Assembly: GCA_035627835.1 (NCBI GenBank)
Contig: DASPKX010000103.1
Span: 1-37,627 of the forward strand
DNA from: DASPKX01 sp035627835
GTDB taxonomy: Bacteria; Verrucomicrobiota; Verrucomicrobiia; Limisphaerales; SXQI01
Direction: 5' to 3'
DNA length: 37,627 nucleotides
A program made the position numbers and the translations under genes. The notes under the pieces were generated by a model. It was not told the origin of the DNA. It saw only the letters and a list, made by a program, of their open reading frames with translations, and did not search any database. Of this stretch, positions 1 through 8,987 are shown piece by piece (the stretch's first letter is position 1; each line of letters begins with the position of its first letter).

Positions 1-31
1 GAAGCGCTTCGAGACCACGCAAGCGAAGTAA
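1..31 (+). CDS. C-terminal tail of an unidentified gene cut by the window edge
   Basis: The first 31 bases read in one open frame as the last nine residues of a protein (ending FETTQAK) followed by a TAA stop. The stop directly abuts the ATG of lipA. That packing suggests an upstream gene in the same operon. lipB would be a natural partner, but nine residues are not enough to identify it. Confidence 0.4.
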   Translation, partial: KRFETTQAK

Positions 32-910
32 ATGATCGAGACCATCGCGCCGCCGCCACCGCGGCCTAGATTGCCCGAGTGGCTGCGGCTCAAGCTGCCC
101 ACGTCGGACGGCTTTTTCAAAACGCGCAACCTGCTTCAGGATCTGCGCCTTCACACCGTTTGCGAAAGCGCCAAGTGCCCCAACCATTGGGAATGCTGGG
201 GCAAAGGCACCGCCACGTTCATGATCGCGGGCGACCGTTGCACCCGCGCCTGTTCTTTCTGCGCCGTCAGCACCGCCAAGCCTTTCCCCCTCGAAGTGGA
301 CGAGCCAGAGCGAGTGGCCGAAGCCACCCGCCGCATGAAGCTCAAGCACGTCGTGATCACCGCAGTCGCCCGAGACGACTTACCCGACGGCGGCGCAGCT
401 CATTTCAAGCGCACCATCGAAGCTGTCAGAAATTTGAACCCCGGCATCGTCGTTGAAGTTCTAGTCCCCGACTTTAACAACAAAGATTCCGCTATCGAGT
501 TGGTCCTCGATGCTGCTCCCGAGATATTCAACCACAACCTTGAAACCGTCCGCCGCCTGACCCCGAGCGTCCGCTCTCGCGCGATGTACGACAGATCGCT
601 GGAAGTCCTGCGCAAAGCCAAAGCTCGTGGCGGCTCGGCCGTTTACACCAAGTCCGGCATCATGCTCGGCCTCGGCGAGCGCGAAGATGAATTGTTCCAG
701 GCGATGGACGACCTTCGCTCCAGCAATTGCGATATTCTGACTCTGGGCCAATATCTCCAGCCCACTCGCCAGCATCTGCCCGTGGTGGAATTTATTCCCC
801 CCGCCAAATTCGAAGAATACGGCGAGCGCGCCCGCGCCATGGGTTTCGTCCATGTGGCCAGCGGCCCGTTGGTGCGCAGTTCCTACCACGCGGACGAATT
901 CAAAGCTTAA
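32..910 (+). CDS. lipA: Lipoyl synthase LipA
   Basis: This radical SAM enzyme inserts two sulfurs into protein-bound octanoyl groups to make the lipoyl cofactor of 2-oxoacid dehydrogenases and the glycine cleavage system. At 292 residues it has the usual length. Both iron-sulfur cluster motifs are visible: the auxiliary cluster cysteines C44, C49 and C55 in CESAKCPNHWEC, and the radical SAM CxxxCxxC at C70, C74 and C77 (CTRACSFC). The conserved RSSY motif that ligates the auxiliary cluster lies near the C-terminus at about residues 282-285. The ATG directly follows the stop of the preceding frame, which suggests translational coupling. No missing catalytic feature was seen. Confidence 0.97.
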   Translation: MIETIAPPPPRPRLPEWLRLKLPTSDGFFKTRNLLQDLRLHTVCESAKCPNHWECWGKGTATFMIAGDRCTRACSFCAVSTAKPFPLEVDEPERVAEATRRMKLKHVVITAVARDDLPDGGAAHFKRTIEAVRNLNPGIVVEVLVPDFNNKDSAIELVLDAAPEIFNHNLETVRRLTPSVRSRAMYDRSLEVLRKAKARGGSAVYTKSGIMLGLGEREDELFQAMDDLRSSNCDILTLGQYLQPTRQHLPVVEFIPPAKFEEYGERARAMGFVHVASGPLVRSSYHADEFKA

Positions 911-919
911 CGGCTGAAC

Positions 920-1166
920 GTGAAGGCCCCGCGTTGCATCATCATTGCGGGCCCCAATGGCGCAGGGAAGACCACACGCATTGCGCAGGGTTTCGTCTCG
1001 AGTTCGCCAGGGCGGTCACAACATTCCAACACCTCACGTGTTGCGACGTTACGAACGCAGCTTGAGGAATTTTCGTGAGGTCTACATCGGACTGGCGAAC
1101 AGTTACGTTCTCTACGACAATTTTTTCAGAAGCCCCATCATGGTGGAGGAAGGTCGAAATGCCTAA
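920..1166 (+). pseudogene. Remnant of a zeta-toxin-family P-loop kinase, internally deleted and frameshifted
   Basis: From a GTG at 920 one frame reads a typical zeta-toxin-like N-terminus, with the Walker A motif AGPNGAGKTT, up to about 995. It then degenerates and stops at 1078. A second frame, from about 984 to the TAA at 1166, reads the C-terminal half of the same family: RVRQGGHNIP, then RRYERSLRNF, a YDN segment and a terminal EEGRNA. Family members are usually near 190-200 residues. Here only about 25 N-terminal and 60 C-terminal residues remain, joined out of frame, so roughly 100 central residues are gone. The family assignment rests on recalled motifs. The gene should be non-functional as a kinase. 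Its end overlaps the start of the small partner gene by 8 nt. Confidence 0.75.
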
Positions 1167-1311
1167 ACAGCTCGCTAAACCAAGCAAGGAAGCCTTGGCA
1201 GGACTTAAAGCTCTCCGTGCGGCTGCCCGTCAGGCCCGCAAAGTCGCCAAGGTTTACGGCACTCCCATTTACATCGAGCGCAACGGCAAAGTCGTCGCCG
1301 TGAAGCCTTAG
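1159..1311 (+). CDS. Small partner protein of a zeta-toxin-like gene (50 aa, hypothetical)
   Basis: This intact 50-residue ORF begins MPKQLAKPSK and ends YIERNGKVVAVKP. The ATG at 1159 lies 8 nt inside the end of the decayed zeta-like gene. It is preceded by a strong purine-rich Shine-Dalgarno sequence (GGTGGAGGAAGG). The first 32 residues are Lys/Arg/Ala-rich and likely helical. The tail looks like a short beta hairpin carrying the 'NGKVV' turn seen in small proteins beside such kinases. Position and overlap suggest it was the second gene of a toxin-antitoxin-like pair; which member neutralises which cannot be told from sequence. It remains open although the kinase is broken. Confidence 0.7.
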   Translation: MPKQLAKPSKEALAGLKALRAAARQARKVAKVYGTPIYIERNGKVVAVKP

Positions 1312-1369
1312 GCCCAGCTCCTTTCCGCTCGCCCTGATTGCCCTCTTTGCTACGCTGCTCTCATCGCCT

Positions 1370-2107
1370 ATGAAAACTCGCCTTGCTTCACTTCTTCTTG
1401 CGACCTCTCTCACACTCGCAACTCTCAGCGCAGCCGAAGCCGACGGTTTCACTCCTCTCTTCAACGGCAAAGATCTCTCCGGTTGGCAAATTCCTCAGGG
1501 GGACAATGGCCATTGGAAAGTTGTGAATGGCGTCATCGATTACGACGCCGAAAGCGAGGCTCAAGGCGAGAAAGGCCTCACCTCAGCCAAGTCCTACAAA
1601 GACTTTGTTCTCAAACTCGATTGGCGCATTAAAGAGACTCCTTACACGAATCCGAACGTACCGTACATCCTGCCTGACGGCAGCCACGCCAAAGACGTCA
1701 CCGGCAAAGAACTCAAGCTCTCGCTGCCCGATTCCGACTCCGGCGTTTACCTTCGCGGCTCCTCCAAACACCAGGTGAACATCTGGTGCTGGCCTGCTGG
1801 CTCCGGCGAAATGTATGGCGTGCGCATGGATCGCAACGAGCCTGCTGCCGCCCGCGCCGCCGCGACCCCGCGTTTGCAAGCCGACAAACCAGTGGGCGAA
1901 TGGAACAGCTTCGAAATCACCGTTCGCGGCAAGAAAGTCACCGTCGTCCTCAATGGCAAGACCGTCATCCCCGAAGCAGAATTCGCCAGCCTCCCCGACA
2001 GCGGCCCCGTCATCCTCCAGCATCACGGCAGCAAGCGGAATGGCCAATGGAACAGCCCGCCCTCCCTCGTGCAATTCCGCAACATCTCCATTAAGGAGTT
2101 GAAGTAG
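1370..2107 (+). CDS. Secreted DUF1080 (3-keto-disaccharide hydrolase-like) protein
   Basis: This 245-residue protein has a clear Sec signal peptide (MKTRLASLLLATSLTLATLSAAEA, cleavage near residue 23-24). A DUF1080 jelly-roll domain follows, recognisable from FTPLFNGKDLSGW, then DSGVYLRGS in the middle and ILQHHG near the end. DUF1080 proteins are laminarinase/concanavalin-like folds, abundant in Verrucomicrobiota and Planctomycetota. Some cleave 3-keto-glycosides produced by Gfo/Idh/MocA oxidoreductases. The substrate here is unknown. A Tat-exported Gfo/Idh/MocA protein lies 5.5 kb downstream, but no operon links the two. The ATG at 1370 is chosen because it gives the complete signal peptide. 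Confidence 0.88.
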   Translation: MKTRLASLLLATSLTLATLSAAEADGFTPLFNGKDLSGWQIPQGDNGHWKVVNGVIDYDAESEAQGEKGLTSAKSYKDFVLKLDWRIKETPYTNPNVPYILPDGSHAKDVTGKELKLSLPDSDSGVYLRGSSKHQVNIWCWPAGSGEMYGVRMDRNEPAAARAAATPRLQADKPVGEWNSFEITVRGKKVTVVLNGKTVIPEAEFASLPDSGPVILQHHGSKRNGQWNSPPSLVQFRNISIKELK

Positions 2108-2134
2108 AATCATCTTTTGCCGGGTTGCGGTTTC

Positions 2135-4714
2135 ATGAAAGGGCGCTTGACTGTTCTCATGCGGTCCAGCCTCACCCCACGATGGCTTTTCGCCTTCGCG
2201 TTCGCGCTCATGTGCCTTTGCGCCCGCCCGGCGTTTGGCGCAACGCTCTCTGAGGCTCAGCAAAAAATGCTCGCTGGCGAATACGCCGACGCGATTCGCC
2301 TCACCCGTGAAATCCTCATAGACAATGATCGCTCTGAGGAAGCTCGCCTGCTCCTCGCTGAGGCTTATCTTCTCACAGGCCAATACGACGAAGCGCAAGC
2401 CGCAATTACTGCGGGCCTAAAGCGCAGTTCCTCCAGCATTCAACTTCGGCTTCTCGGCTATGACGCTTTCCGCCAGGGCGGCGACACCGAACGGGCTGAC
2501 GAGCTTCTCTCTGAAATCAACGAACTCGGCGGCTCCCGTCGGTGGCTCTACCGCGACCCAGAGAACCTGGTCGCTCTCGGCCGTGCCGCTCTCCTGCTGG
2601 GCGCCGAGCCAAAGCTCGTCCTGGAAAATTTTTTCGACATCGCCAAGAAGGAAAACCCCAAGCTCAAATCCGCCTACCTCGCCAGCGGCGACCTCGCGCT
2701 CCAAAAAGGTGACGATGCGCTTGCCTCGCGCTCCTTTAACGAAGGCCTTAAGCAATTCGAAAATGACCCAGACCTGCTTGCCGGGCTCGCCCAAAGTTTT
2801 GCCGAGGGCGATCGCCAGAAGATGATCGCTTCGCTCGAAGCCGCCCTGGACAAAAACCCACGGCATCAACGCGCCCTGCTCCTCCTCATCGATCACATGA
2901 TCGACGCCGAGCAGTACGAAGAAGCCGAGCGGCTCATTTCCGACACGCTCGAAGTCAATCCACATCGCCCTGAAGCATGGGCCTACCGCGCTGTTATCGC
3001 TCACCTCAAGAACAAGCCCGAGGAGGAGAAGGAAGCCCGCGAGCGCGCGCTCCGTCGTTGGGCCACCAACCCGCAGGTGGACCATCTCATTGGCAAACAG
3101 CTTTCCCAAAAATATCGCTTTGCCGAAGGCTCCGCTTACCAGCAGCAAGCCCTGAAGTTTGAGCCAAAGTTCACTTCCGCCAAAGTGCAGCTCGCCCAGG
3201 ATCTTCTCCGCCTCGGGCGTGACGAAGAAGGCTGGCGCCTCGCTCACGAAGCTCACGAGGAAGATGCCTACGACACCATCGCTTACAACCTCGTTACCCT
3301 TCAGGATAGCATCAGCAAGTTCGTCATTCTGACAAACCAGCATTTCCGCGTTCGCATGTCGCAACGCGAAGCGGATGTTTACGGCAAACGTGTCCTCGAC
3401 CTCCTCGGCCGCGCGCGGCAAACGATGATTTCAAAGTATGGCGCCACCATTGCCGATCCGACCGTCGTGGAGATTTTCCCTGAGCAAAAGGATTTCGCAG
3501 TCCGCACCTTCAGCATGCCCGGTGGCGTTGGTTACCTCGGCGTCTGCTTTGGGACAGTCATAACCGCCAACAGCCCGGCCGCCCACAAAGGCGCTGAGAT
3601 CAATTGGGAGTCCATGCTCTGGCACGAGTTCTGCCATGTAATCACCCTGCAGATGACTCGCAACAAAATGCCCCGCTGGCTCAGCGAAGGCATCTCCGTT
3701 TACGAAGAGCATCAAGCCCATCCGAGCTGGGGCGAGCAGCTCACGCCTGAGTACCGCGACATGATTTTGGGCGGCGAGATGAAAAAGATCGCCGATCTCA
3801 GCTCCGCGTTCATGAGCCCGAAATCTCCAACCCATCTTCAATTCGGTTACTACCAATCCTACATGGTTGTGGACTTCATCGTCAGCCGTTTTGGGATTCA
3901 GGCGATTCGCAACATCCTCAATGATCTTGGCAAAGGCTCCGAGATCAACGAAGCGATCGCGGCTCACACAGAGCCAATGGACAAACTCGAAAAATCCTTC
4001 GCCGAGTTTGCTGAAGCTCATGCCAAAGGCCTCGCTCCTGAACTCGACTTCTCGAAGCCCAAGCGCGGCGTCGATTGGTCATCAATGGTCGGCACCAACA
4101 ACTTCTACCGCCTAACCCGCAACGCCGCTGACCTATTCGAGCAAGGGAAACGTGACGAAGCTATCCCGATCCTCCAGCGACTCATTGATCATTACCCTCG
4201 GCAGACTGGCGCCCAAAGCGCCCATGCCATGCTTGCTGAAATCTACCGCACCCAGGGCAAGACGAACGAAGAGAAACGCGTGCTCACAAAGTGGGCCGAA
4301 GTGGACGCTGAAGCTCTGGACGCATACGCGCGCCTCCTCGAAATCGGCGCCCAGGAGAAAGATTGGACCGCCGTTATCAAACACGCCGACCGCTACCTCG
4401 CCGTGAACCCGCTCCATTTAAAACCCTACGTCACATTGGCGAGCGCCCACGAAGCCCTGAACAAACCCGATCAGGCTCTGGCAGCTTTGGAAACCGCGCT
4501 TGCCCTCGATCCTCCGGACCCCGTCACCATTCACTATAAAAGCGCGTCTTTGCTGCGCGCCAGCGCGCCCGAAAAAGCCCGCCACCATCTCCTGCAAGCG
4601 CTGGAAGAAGCCCCCCGCTTCCGCGAAGCCCACAAGCTCCTCCGAGAGCTTACGCCTGTCGCTCAGTCCACCGCTCAAGCTGCCGCTGAATCCAAGACTC
4701 CGCCGACGGAGTAG
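2135..4714 (+). CDS. Secreted TPR-repeat protein with a gluzincin (peptidase MA-like) HExxH domain
   Basis: About 859 residues. The N-terminus is a signal peptide with the hydrophobic core WLFAFAFALMCLC and an AFGA cleavage region. Tetratricopeptide-type helical repeats fill the first ~400 residues and the last ~200, with recurring 'A..LL.G....A' and 'NP..PEAW' patterns. Between them is a zinc-protease-like domain with H497-E498-x-x-H501 (WHEFCHVITLQ) and a third-ligand candidate, E518 in WLSEGISVYEE, as in peptidase MA family gluzincins. It is probably a periplasmic or outer-membrane-associated protease or scaffold; the substrate is unknown. A second in-frame ATG at 2159 gives a shorter, equally good signal peptide, so the start is uncertain. 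It lies 27 nt after the DUF1080 gene. Confidence 0.85.
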   Translation: MKGRLTVLMRSSLTPRWLFAFAFALMCLCARPAFGATLSEAQQKMLAGEYADAIRLTREILIDNDRSEEARLLLAEAYLLTGQYDEAQAAITAGLKRSSSSIQLRLLGYDAFRQGGDTERADELLSEINELGGSRRWLYRDPENLVALGRAALLLGAEPKLVLENFFDIAKKENPKLKSAYLASGDLALQKGDDALASRSFNEGLKQFENDPDLLAGLAQSFAEGDRQKMIASLEAALDKNPRHQRALLLLIDHMIDAEQYEEAERLISDTLEVNPHRPEAWAYRAVIAHLKNKPEEEKEARERALRRWATNPQVDHLIGKQLSQKYRFAEGSAYQQQALKFEPKFTSAKVQLAQDLLRLGRDEEGWRLAHEAHEEDAYDTIAYNLVTLQDSISKFVILTNQHFRVRMSQREADVYGKRVLDLLGRARQTMISKYGATIADPTVVEIFPEQKDFAVRTFSMPGGVGYLGVCFGTVITANSPAAHKGAEINWESMLWHEFCHVITLQMTRNKMPRWLSEGISVYEEHQAHPSWGEQLTPEYRDMILGGEMKKIADLSSAFMSPKSPTHLQFGYYQSYMVVDFIVSRFGIQAIRNILNDLGKGSEINEAIAAHTEPMDKLEKSFAEFAEAHAKGLAPELDFSKPKRGVDWSSMVGTNNFYRLTRNAADLFEQGKRDEAIPILQRLIDHYPRQTGAQSAHAMLAEIYRTQGKTNEEKRVLTKWAEVDAEALDAYARLLEIGAQEKDWTAVIKHADRYLAVNPLHLKPYVTLASAHEALNKPDQALAALETALALDPPDPVTIHYKSASLLRASAPEKARHHLLQALEEAPRFREAHKLLRELTPVAQSTAQAAAESKTPPTE

Positions 4715-4928
4715 GGAACACTCAACTTTCCCGGCTATGACGTCAGCGCACCCCTCCTGAGTCCCGGGAAGGGCGGCATAGCTGTAGCCCAGGTTGGAGC
4801 GAAGCGGAACCCTGGGTTCACCACCAATGAATGTTTCCCTCTCCCCTTCGGGGAGGGGCAGGGTGTGGGGTGGTCCACATCTAACGCGGCTCCCCTGCGT
4901 TCTTCTACCCCGCGGCGCGCTTACCGCC
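4715..4928. repeat. Convergent intergenic region with two palindromic dispersed-type repeats
   Basis: This gap separates the ends of the TPR/protease gene and dnaG. It holds an imperfect palindrome at 4788-4816 (CCCAGGTT ... AACCCTGGG, one-base bulge, 12-nt loop). A second hairpin lies at about 4838-4858 (CTCCCC-TTC-GGGGAG, extended by neighbouring pairs). Both resemble intergenic palindromes that recur in GC-rich environmental genomes. The second could act as a bidirectional terminator, but it lacks a following T-run. Confidence 0.5.
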
Positions 4929-6755
4929 TCACGCCTCACCTAACGGCATCAACGGCTGCCCCTTCATCTGCCTCAATCGCACCCGTTCCTGCAATGCCGC
5001 CAAACGCTCCTCCTCTGAAAGCCGCGCATCCTCCAACTTCGACGTGAGCGCCAAAATCTGCCGATCCAAATACCTGTCCCGAATCCGCACGACCAACCCC
5101 GCATGAGTGGCCGTTCCCTTCAGCACCTCCTCCGGGTTTCCCAATGGCCGCTGCTCGCACACCGCTTCGGTGACCAGTTTGCTGGCGCTCGGATTTTCCT
5201 CCAGCGTTTGCGTGAAAGCCGCGACACCACTCCAGCGTCCTGAGCACCATTCGTCAAAACAGCCACCCACGACCTGCCGCGCCACTCCATTCTCGATCCA
5301 TCCTGGTTCCAAATGCTGCACCGCCCACTGGATGTGCTCATCCGATAACATCAAAAGACGCACGAGCCAAAACTCGGGAGAAGTGCGACCCGGGAGCGTT
5401 TCCTCTGGAGGCAATGGCTCCTCTTGCGCCGCTTCACCCCGCTGTGCCGCGGGCTTCGCTTTCGTGGATGCGAACTCCCGTTGCACCGCCTGCGGGCTCA
5501 CGCCCAACCGCAGCGCGGTCTTGCGCGCATAATCGTTAATCAGCAACTGGCTCCCCGTTTTCTGAACCCCCTCAGCCATTGCCTTCAACACTGTGAGCCG
5601 TCCGCGATCAGTCGTCAGGTCATTGGTCGCGCACAAACGCTCCAGATAAAAATCGAAGAACCCACCCGCGGTTTGGATTAAGTGCCGAAACGCCTCGGGC
5701 CCATGTTCCTTAATGAAGCTATCCGGATCATGCGGCGCGGGGATTGATGCCACCCGGATGGAAAGCCCCGAAGCGAGCAAATCATCCAGCGCTCGCACCG
5801 CCGCTTTTTGCCCAGCGTTGTCCGCGTCGAAACAAAGCACCACCTCATCGACGTAACGCTTCAAGATGCGTGCATGATCCGCCGTGAACGCCGTCCCTTG
5901 CGGCGCCACGACATTCTCGATGCCGGACATGAAGATCGCGATCGCATCCAGCTGCCCTTCGCAAATGATGGCATGCTTCGCGTCGATCATTGGCCGCTTC
6001 GCTTTGTCCAGCGCGTACATCACCCGGCTCTTCTTGAAGAGCAGCGTCTCCGGCGAATTGACGTATTTTCCTCCTGGTTCATCCGCCCGAAGTGTTCGCC
6101 CGCTGAACGCGATCACTCGCCCCTGCTCATCGGCGATCGGGAACATCAGCCTTCCCTTGAACCGGTCGTAGTGATGCTCAGAGCCTTCCTTCCGCGCGAT
6201 TAACCCGCATTGCTCCACCAGCTTGAGATCATGCCCTTTGGTGCGCGCCCAATTCACCGTGTCATCCCAGACATCTGGCGCATGCCCGATGCGGAATAAC
6301 TTAATGGCTTCTAGGGACACCCCGCGCTTCGCCAGGTAATCACGCCCAATCTGCCCGGACGCTTCGTTCAACAATGCGCTATGCCACCGCTGCGCCAGTT
6401 GGTCATGAATCGTTAGCAGCTTCTCTTTCAGCGCGGTCTGCTGCCCGTCCACCGGTTTGGTGGTCTGCAGCATTATCCCCGCTCTTTGCGCCAGCCTCTC
6501 AATGGCTTCAGGGAACGAAAGCCCCTCGTATTCCTGCACCCACTTGAAGACATCGCCTCCCTTATGGCAGCCGAAGCAATGGAAGATCTGTTTGTGCGGA
6601 TTGACGTTGAAGCTCGGCGTCTTCTCTTTGTGAAATGGGCACAGGGCCACGAACGCTCCGCCTGCCCGCTTCAACGGCAGCGACGCCCCGATGACATCCA
6701 CAATGTCATTGGCATTACGAACCTGCTCGATGCTCGATTGGTCGATGACAGGCAC
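4929..6755 (-). CDS. dnaG: DNA primase DnaG
   Basis: This primase makes RNA primers for replication. It has 608 residues. The N-terminal CHC2 zinc finger is visible as C39-x2-H42 (CPFH) and C60-x2-C63 (CFGC), with KTPSFNV between. The catalytic core follows, including SGRTL and the TOPRIM acidic residues E266 (CEGQLDA) and D310/D312 (CFDADNAG). The C-terminal third is the helicase-interaction region, where the family is variable; no feature there was recognised. The start is a GTG at 6753-6755, 23 nt after the stop of the cvpA-like gene, so the two are probably co-transcribed. No nearby in-frame ATG fits the conserved N-terminus. Confidence 0.96.
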   Translation of the reverse strand: MPVIDQSSIEQVRNANDIVDVIGASLPLKRAGGAFVALCPFHKEKTPSFNVNPHKQIFHCFGCHKGGDVFKWVQEYEGLSFPEAIERLAQRAGIMLQTTKPVDGQQTALKEKLLTIHDQLAQRWHSALLNEASGQIGRDYLAKRGVSLEAIKLFRIGHAPDVWDDTVNWARTKGHDLKLVEQCGLIARKEGSEHHYDRFKGRLMFPIADEQGRVIAFSGRTLRADEPGGKYVNSPETLLFKKSRVMYALDKAKRPMIDAKHAIICEGQLDAIAIFMSGIENVVAPQGTAFTADHARILKRYVDEVVLCFDADNAGQKAAVRALDDLLASGLSIRVASIPAPHDPDSFIKEHGPEAFRHLIQTAGGFFDFYLERLCATNDLTTDRGRLTVLKAMAEGVQKTGSQLLINDYARKTALRLGVSPQAVQREFASTKAKPAAQRGEAAQEEPLPPEETLPGRTSPEFWLVRLLMLSDEHIQWAVQHLEPGWIENGVARQVVGGCFDEWCSGRWSGVAAFTQTLEENPSASKLVTEAVCEQRPLGNPEEVLKGTATHAGLVVRIRDRYLDRQILALTSKLEDARLSEEERLAALQERVRLRQMKGQPLMPLGEA

Positions 6756-6778
6756 GTTGGCGGGGAGACTATTACCGA

Positions 6779-7396
6779 TTACTGCCCAGCTTCTTCGAAG
6801 AGCCGTGTCCGGCGAGTCCCGATCGAGTCCACTGGGCCCGAGGAGGAAATCGGGTCAATCAACTGGGCGCCAAACTTCGCCTCCACAAACTTACCCACCG
6901 CGGACTCTGAAAAGACGGTGTGTTGCAGTGATGCAATCGTTGGAAAACTCACGCTGCCGAAACTCTCCTTCTGAATGACCGCCTGTCGTTCCCGCTCCGC
7001 TGGGCTGATGTAAACCGCATGCAAAAGCGCCATCGCAAAAAGGAGAATGCACGCGTACCGAAAAGCTCCCGCGATCATTCCGAGATAATATTCCAAGGCG
7101 CCAAAGGCATCGCTATGAACCAACTTTTCCCCCACCGCTCGCTTTAAGAGTGCGAAAAGCAGCACGAAAACCACCAGCCACATCGCGTAGCCAATCATAT
7201 GGCCTGCCAAGTACCCGATCCGCCCGTGAGTCGCGATGAAGTTGCCAACTGGCTTGTAAAGCATCGCCCCCACAACCACCACCAGCAGCCATTGCAGCAC
7301 ATCCAGCAGCTCCTCGGACATTCCGCGCTTTTTGCCGCGCAGAATGCCGACCACCACCACCGCGATCGCCAGGAGATCAAACCAATTCAGCTGCAT
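6779..7396 (-). CDS. CvpA family inner-membrane protein
   Basis: 205 residues with four predicted membrane segments at about 5-21, 30-47, 67-88 and 104-128, and a soluble C-terminus. The opening 'NWFDLLAIAVVVVGILRGKKRGMSEELLD' pattern (a membrane helix, then a charged R/K-G-K-R-G turn and a second helix) is typical of the CvpA/colicin V production family. E. coli CvpA was named for colicin V export but is broadly an envelope protein of unclear mechanism. It is the first gene of a likely two-gene minus-strand unit with dnaG. The C-terminal ~80 residues are not conserved in any way I recognise. Confidence 0.8.
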   Translation of the reverse strand: MQLNWFDLLAIAVVVVGILRGKKRGMSEELLDVLQWLLVVVVGAMLYKPVGNFIATHGRIGYLAGHMIGYAMWLVVFVLLFALLKRAVGEKLVHSDAFGALEYYLGMIAGAFRYACILLFAMALLHAVYISPAERERQAVIQKESFGSVSFPTIASLQHTVFSESAVGKFVEAKFGAQLIDPISSSGPVDSIGTRRTRLFEEAGQ

Positions 7397-7553
7397 TTGT
7401 GTTTGCCAGCCTTTCGCCAGCGCGTTCCCACACTAGAAGGAACATAAGGTCCACGCAGCAAAAATTGGGCTATTCTCAATCCTGACTCGCGCTCTGCGCG
7501 AAAATCTGAATTTGACTTTGCCCCCCGCCGTCATCATTAGTAGCCGAACACCC

Positions 7554-7560
7554 AAAAGGA
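7554..7560 (+). promoter_or_regulatory. Ribosome binding site that fixes the start of the Gfo/Idh/MocA gene
   Basis: AAAAGGA, about eight bases before the ATG at 7569. It supports that ATG over an upstream in-frame TTG at 7512 and places the Tat signal at the true N-terminus. Confidence 0.6.
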
Positions 7561-7568
7561 TTTTTTGT

Positions 7569-8984
7569 ATGAGCGAGAACCCCACATCTCAGGGCACGAC
7601 GCGTCGTGAATTTTTAAAAACCACTGGCCAGATTGCAGCCGCTTCCGCCCTCGCGGGTGTGGCTATCCCGCACGTCCACGCTGCGGGCAGCGACGCTTTG
7701 CAGGTCGCTCTCATCGGTTGCGGCGGGCGCGGTTCCGGCGCGGCCCTCAACGCCCTTAACGTCAAGTCAGGCGGCATGAAGCTCGTCGCCATGGCCGACG
7801 TTTTTGAAAACAAGTTGAGCAACAGCTACCAGGCTCTTAAGCGCAGCCGCGTTGCTGACCAGGTGGACGTTCCTCAGGATCGCAAGTTCGTCAGCTTCGA
7901 CGGTTACAAAAGCGCCATGGACGCCCTCAAGCCGGGTGACATCGCCATCTTCACCACTCCGCTCGCTTTCCGCTGGGTCCATTTCCAATACGCCATTCAG
8001 AAGGGTTTGAATGTGTTCATGGAAAAGCCCGTCACCGCTGACGGCCCAACCTCCCGCCGCATGATCCAATTGGGCGAGCAAGCCGCCGCCAAGAACCTCA
8101 AGGTTGGCGTCGGCCTCATGTCTCGCCACGCCCGTCATCTCCAGGATCTGCACAAGCGCATTCAAGACGGCGAAATCGGCGACATCGTCCTCATGCGCGG
8201 TTACCGCATGCACGGCCCGGTCGGCTCCATGGCTTCGACCAAGAAGCCGGATGGCATCAGCGACCTGATGTATCAGATCCAACGCTTCCACAGCTTCCTT
8301 TGGGCGAGCGGCGGCGCTTACAGCGACTTCTACATCCATCACATCGATCATCTTTGCTGGATGAAGAATGCCTGGCCCGTGAAGGCTCAAGGCATCGGCG
8401 GCCGTCACTACGACAAATCCCCCGATGGCCAGCCTTACGTGGACCAAAACTTCGACAGCTACGCTGTCGAGTACACCTTTGCTGACGGCGCCAAGATGTA
8501 CATGGACGGCCGCTGCATGAACGGCACTCTGCCGATCTATTCCAGCTACGCCCACGGCACCAAAGGCATGGCAGTGGTTTCCAAAGCCAATGACTGCGGC
8601 ATGCCCTCCAGCATTCACAAGGGCCAGAACCCTGATTCTGCCAGCGCTCTTTGGGTCTCCAAAGTTGCCCGCGAAGAAAGCGATCCATACCAAAACGAGT
8701 GGAACGCCCTGGTGGACGCTATTCGCAACAACACCCCGCATAACGAAGTGAAGCGCGGTGTTGAAGCCAGCGTCGTCACCTCCATGGGCCGGCGCGCCGC
8801 TCACACCGGCCAGGAAATCACCTTCGAGGAAATGATGAACGACGAGCACGAATACGCGCCAAACGCGGACAAGCTCACCTTTGATTCACCAGCCCCTCTG
8901 CAAGCTGGCCCAGACGGTCGGTATCCGCAGCCTACCCCAGGTGTTACCGGGAAGCGCGAATACCTCGACATCTCCAAAGCCTGA
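7569..8984 (+). CDS. Tat-exported Gfo/Idh/MocA family oxidoreductase
   Basis: 471 residues. The N-terminus carries a twin-arginine signal (TRREFLKTTG, R12-R13, then an Ala-rich hydrophobic stretch ending HVHAAG), so the enzyme is exported folded with its nucleotide bound. The Rossmann fold begins with VALIGCGGRGSG. The family EKP motif (E152-K153-P154 in MEKPVTAD) closes the nucleotide half. The C-terminal half is the alpha/beta substrate domain, including FYIHHIDHLCW and a long insertion typical of exported members in Verrucomicrobiota and Planctomycetota. Such enzymes oxidise sugars or inositols; the substrate cannot be named. It is followed by a palindromic repeat and a strong terminator, so it appears monocistronic. 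Confidence 0.92.
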   Translation: MSENPTSQGTTRREFLKTTGQIAAASALAGVAIPHVHAAGSDALQVALIGCGGRGSGAALNALNVKSGGMKLVAMADVFENKLSNSYQALKRSRVADQVDVPQDRKFVSFDGYKSAMDALKPGDIAIFTTPLAFRWVHFQYAIQKGLNVFMEKPVTADGPTSRRMIQLGEQAAAKNLKVGVGLMSRHARHLQDLHKRIQDGEIGDIVLMRGYRMHGPVGSMASTKKPDGISDLMYQIQRFHSFLWASGGAYSDFYIHHIDHLCWMKNAWPVKAQGIGGRHYDKSPDGQPYVDQNFDSYAVEYTFADGAKMYMDGRCMNGTLPIYSSYAHGTKGMAVVSKANDCGMPSSIHKGQNPDSASALWVSKVAREESDPYQNEWNALVDAIRNNTPHNEVKRGVEASVVTSMGRRAAHTGQEITFEEMMNDEHEYAPNADKLTFDSPAPLQAGPDGRYPQPTPGVTGKREYLDISKA

Positions 8985-8987
8985 TAA

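Noticed and set aside
7767..8849. Long open frame antisense to the Gfo/Idh/MocA gene (360 residues)
   Set aside because: Val/Ala/His-rich translation without motifs, fully inside a well-supported gene on the other strand.
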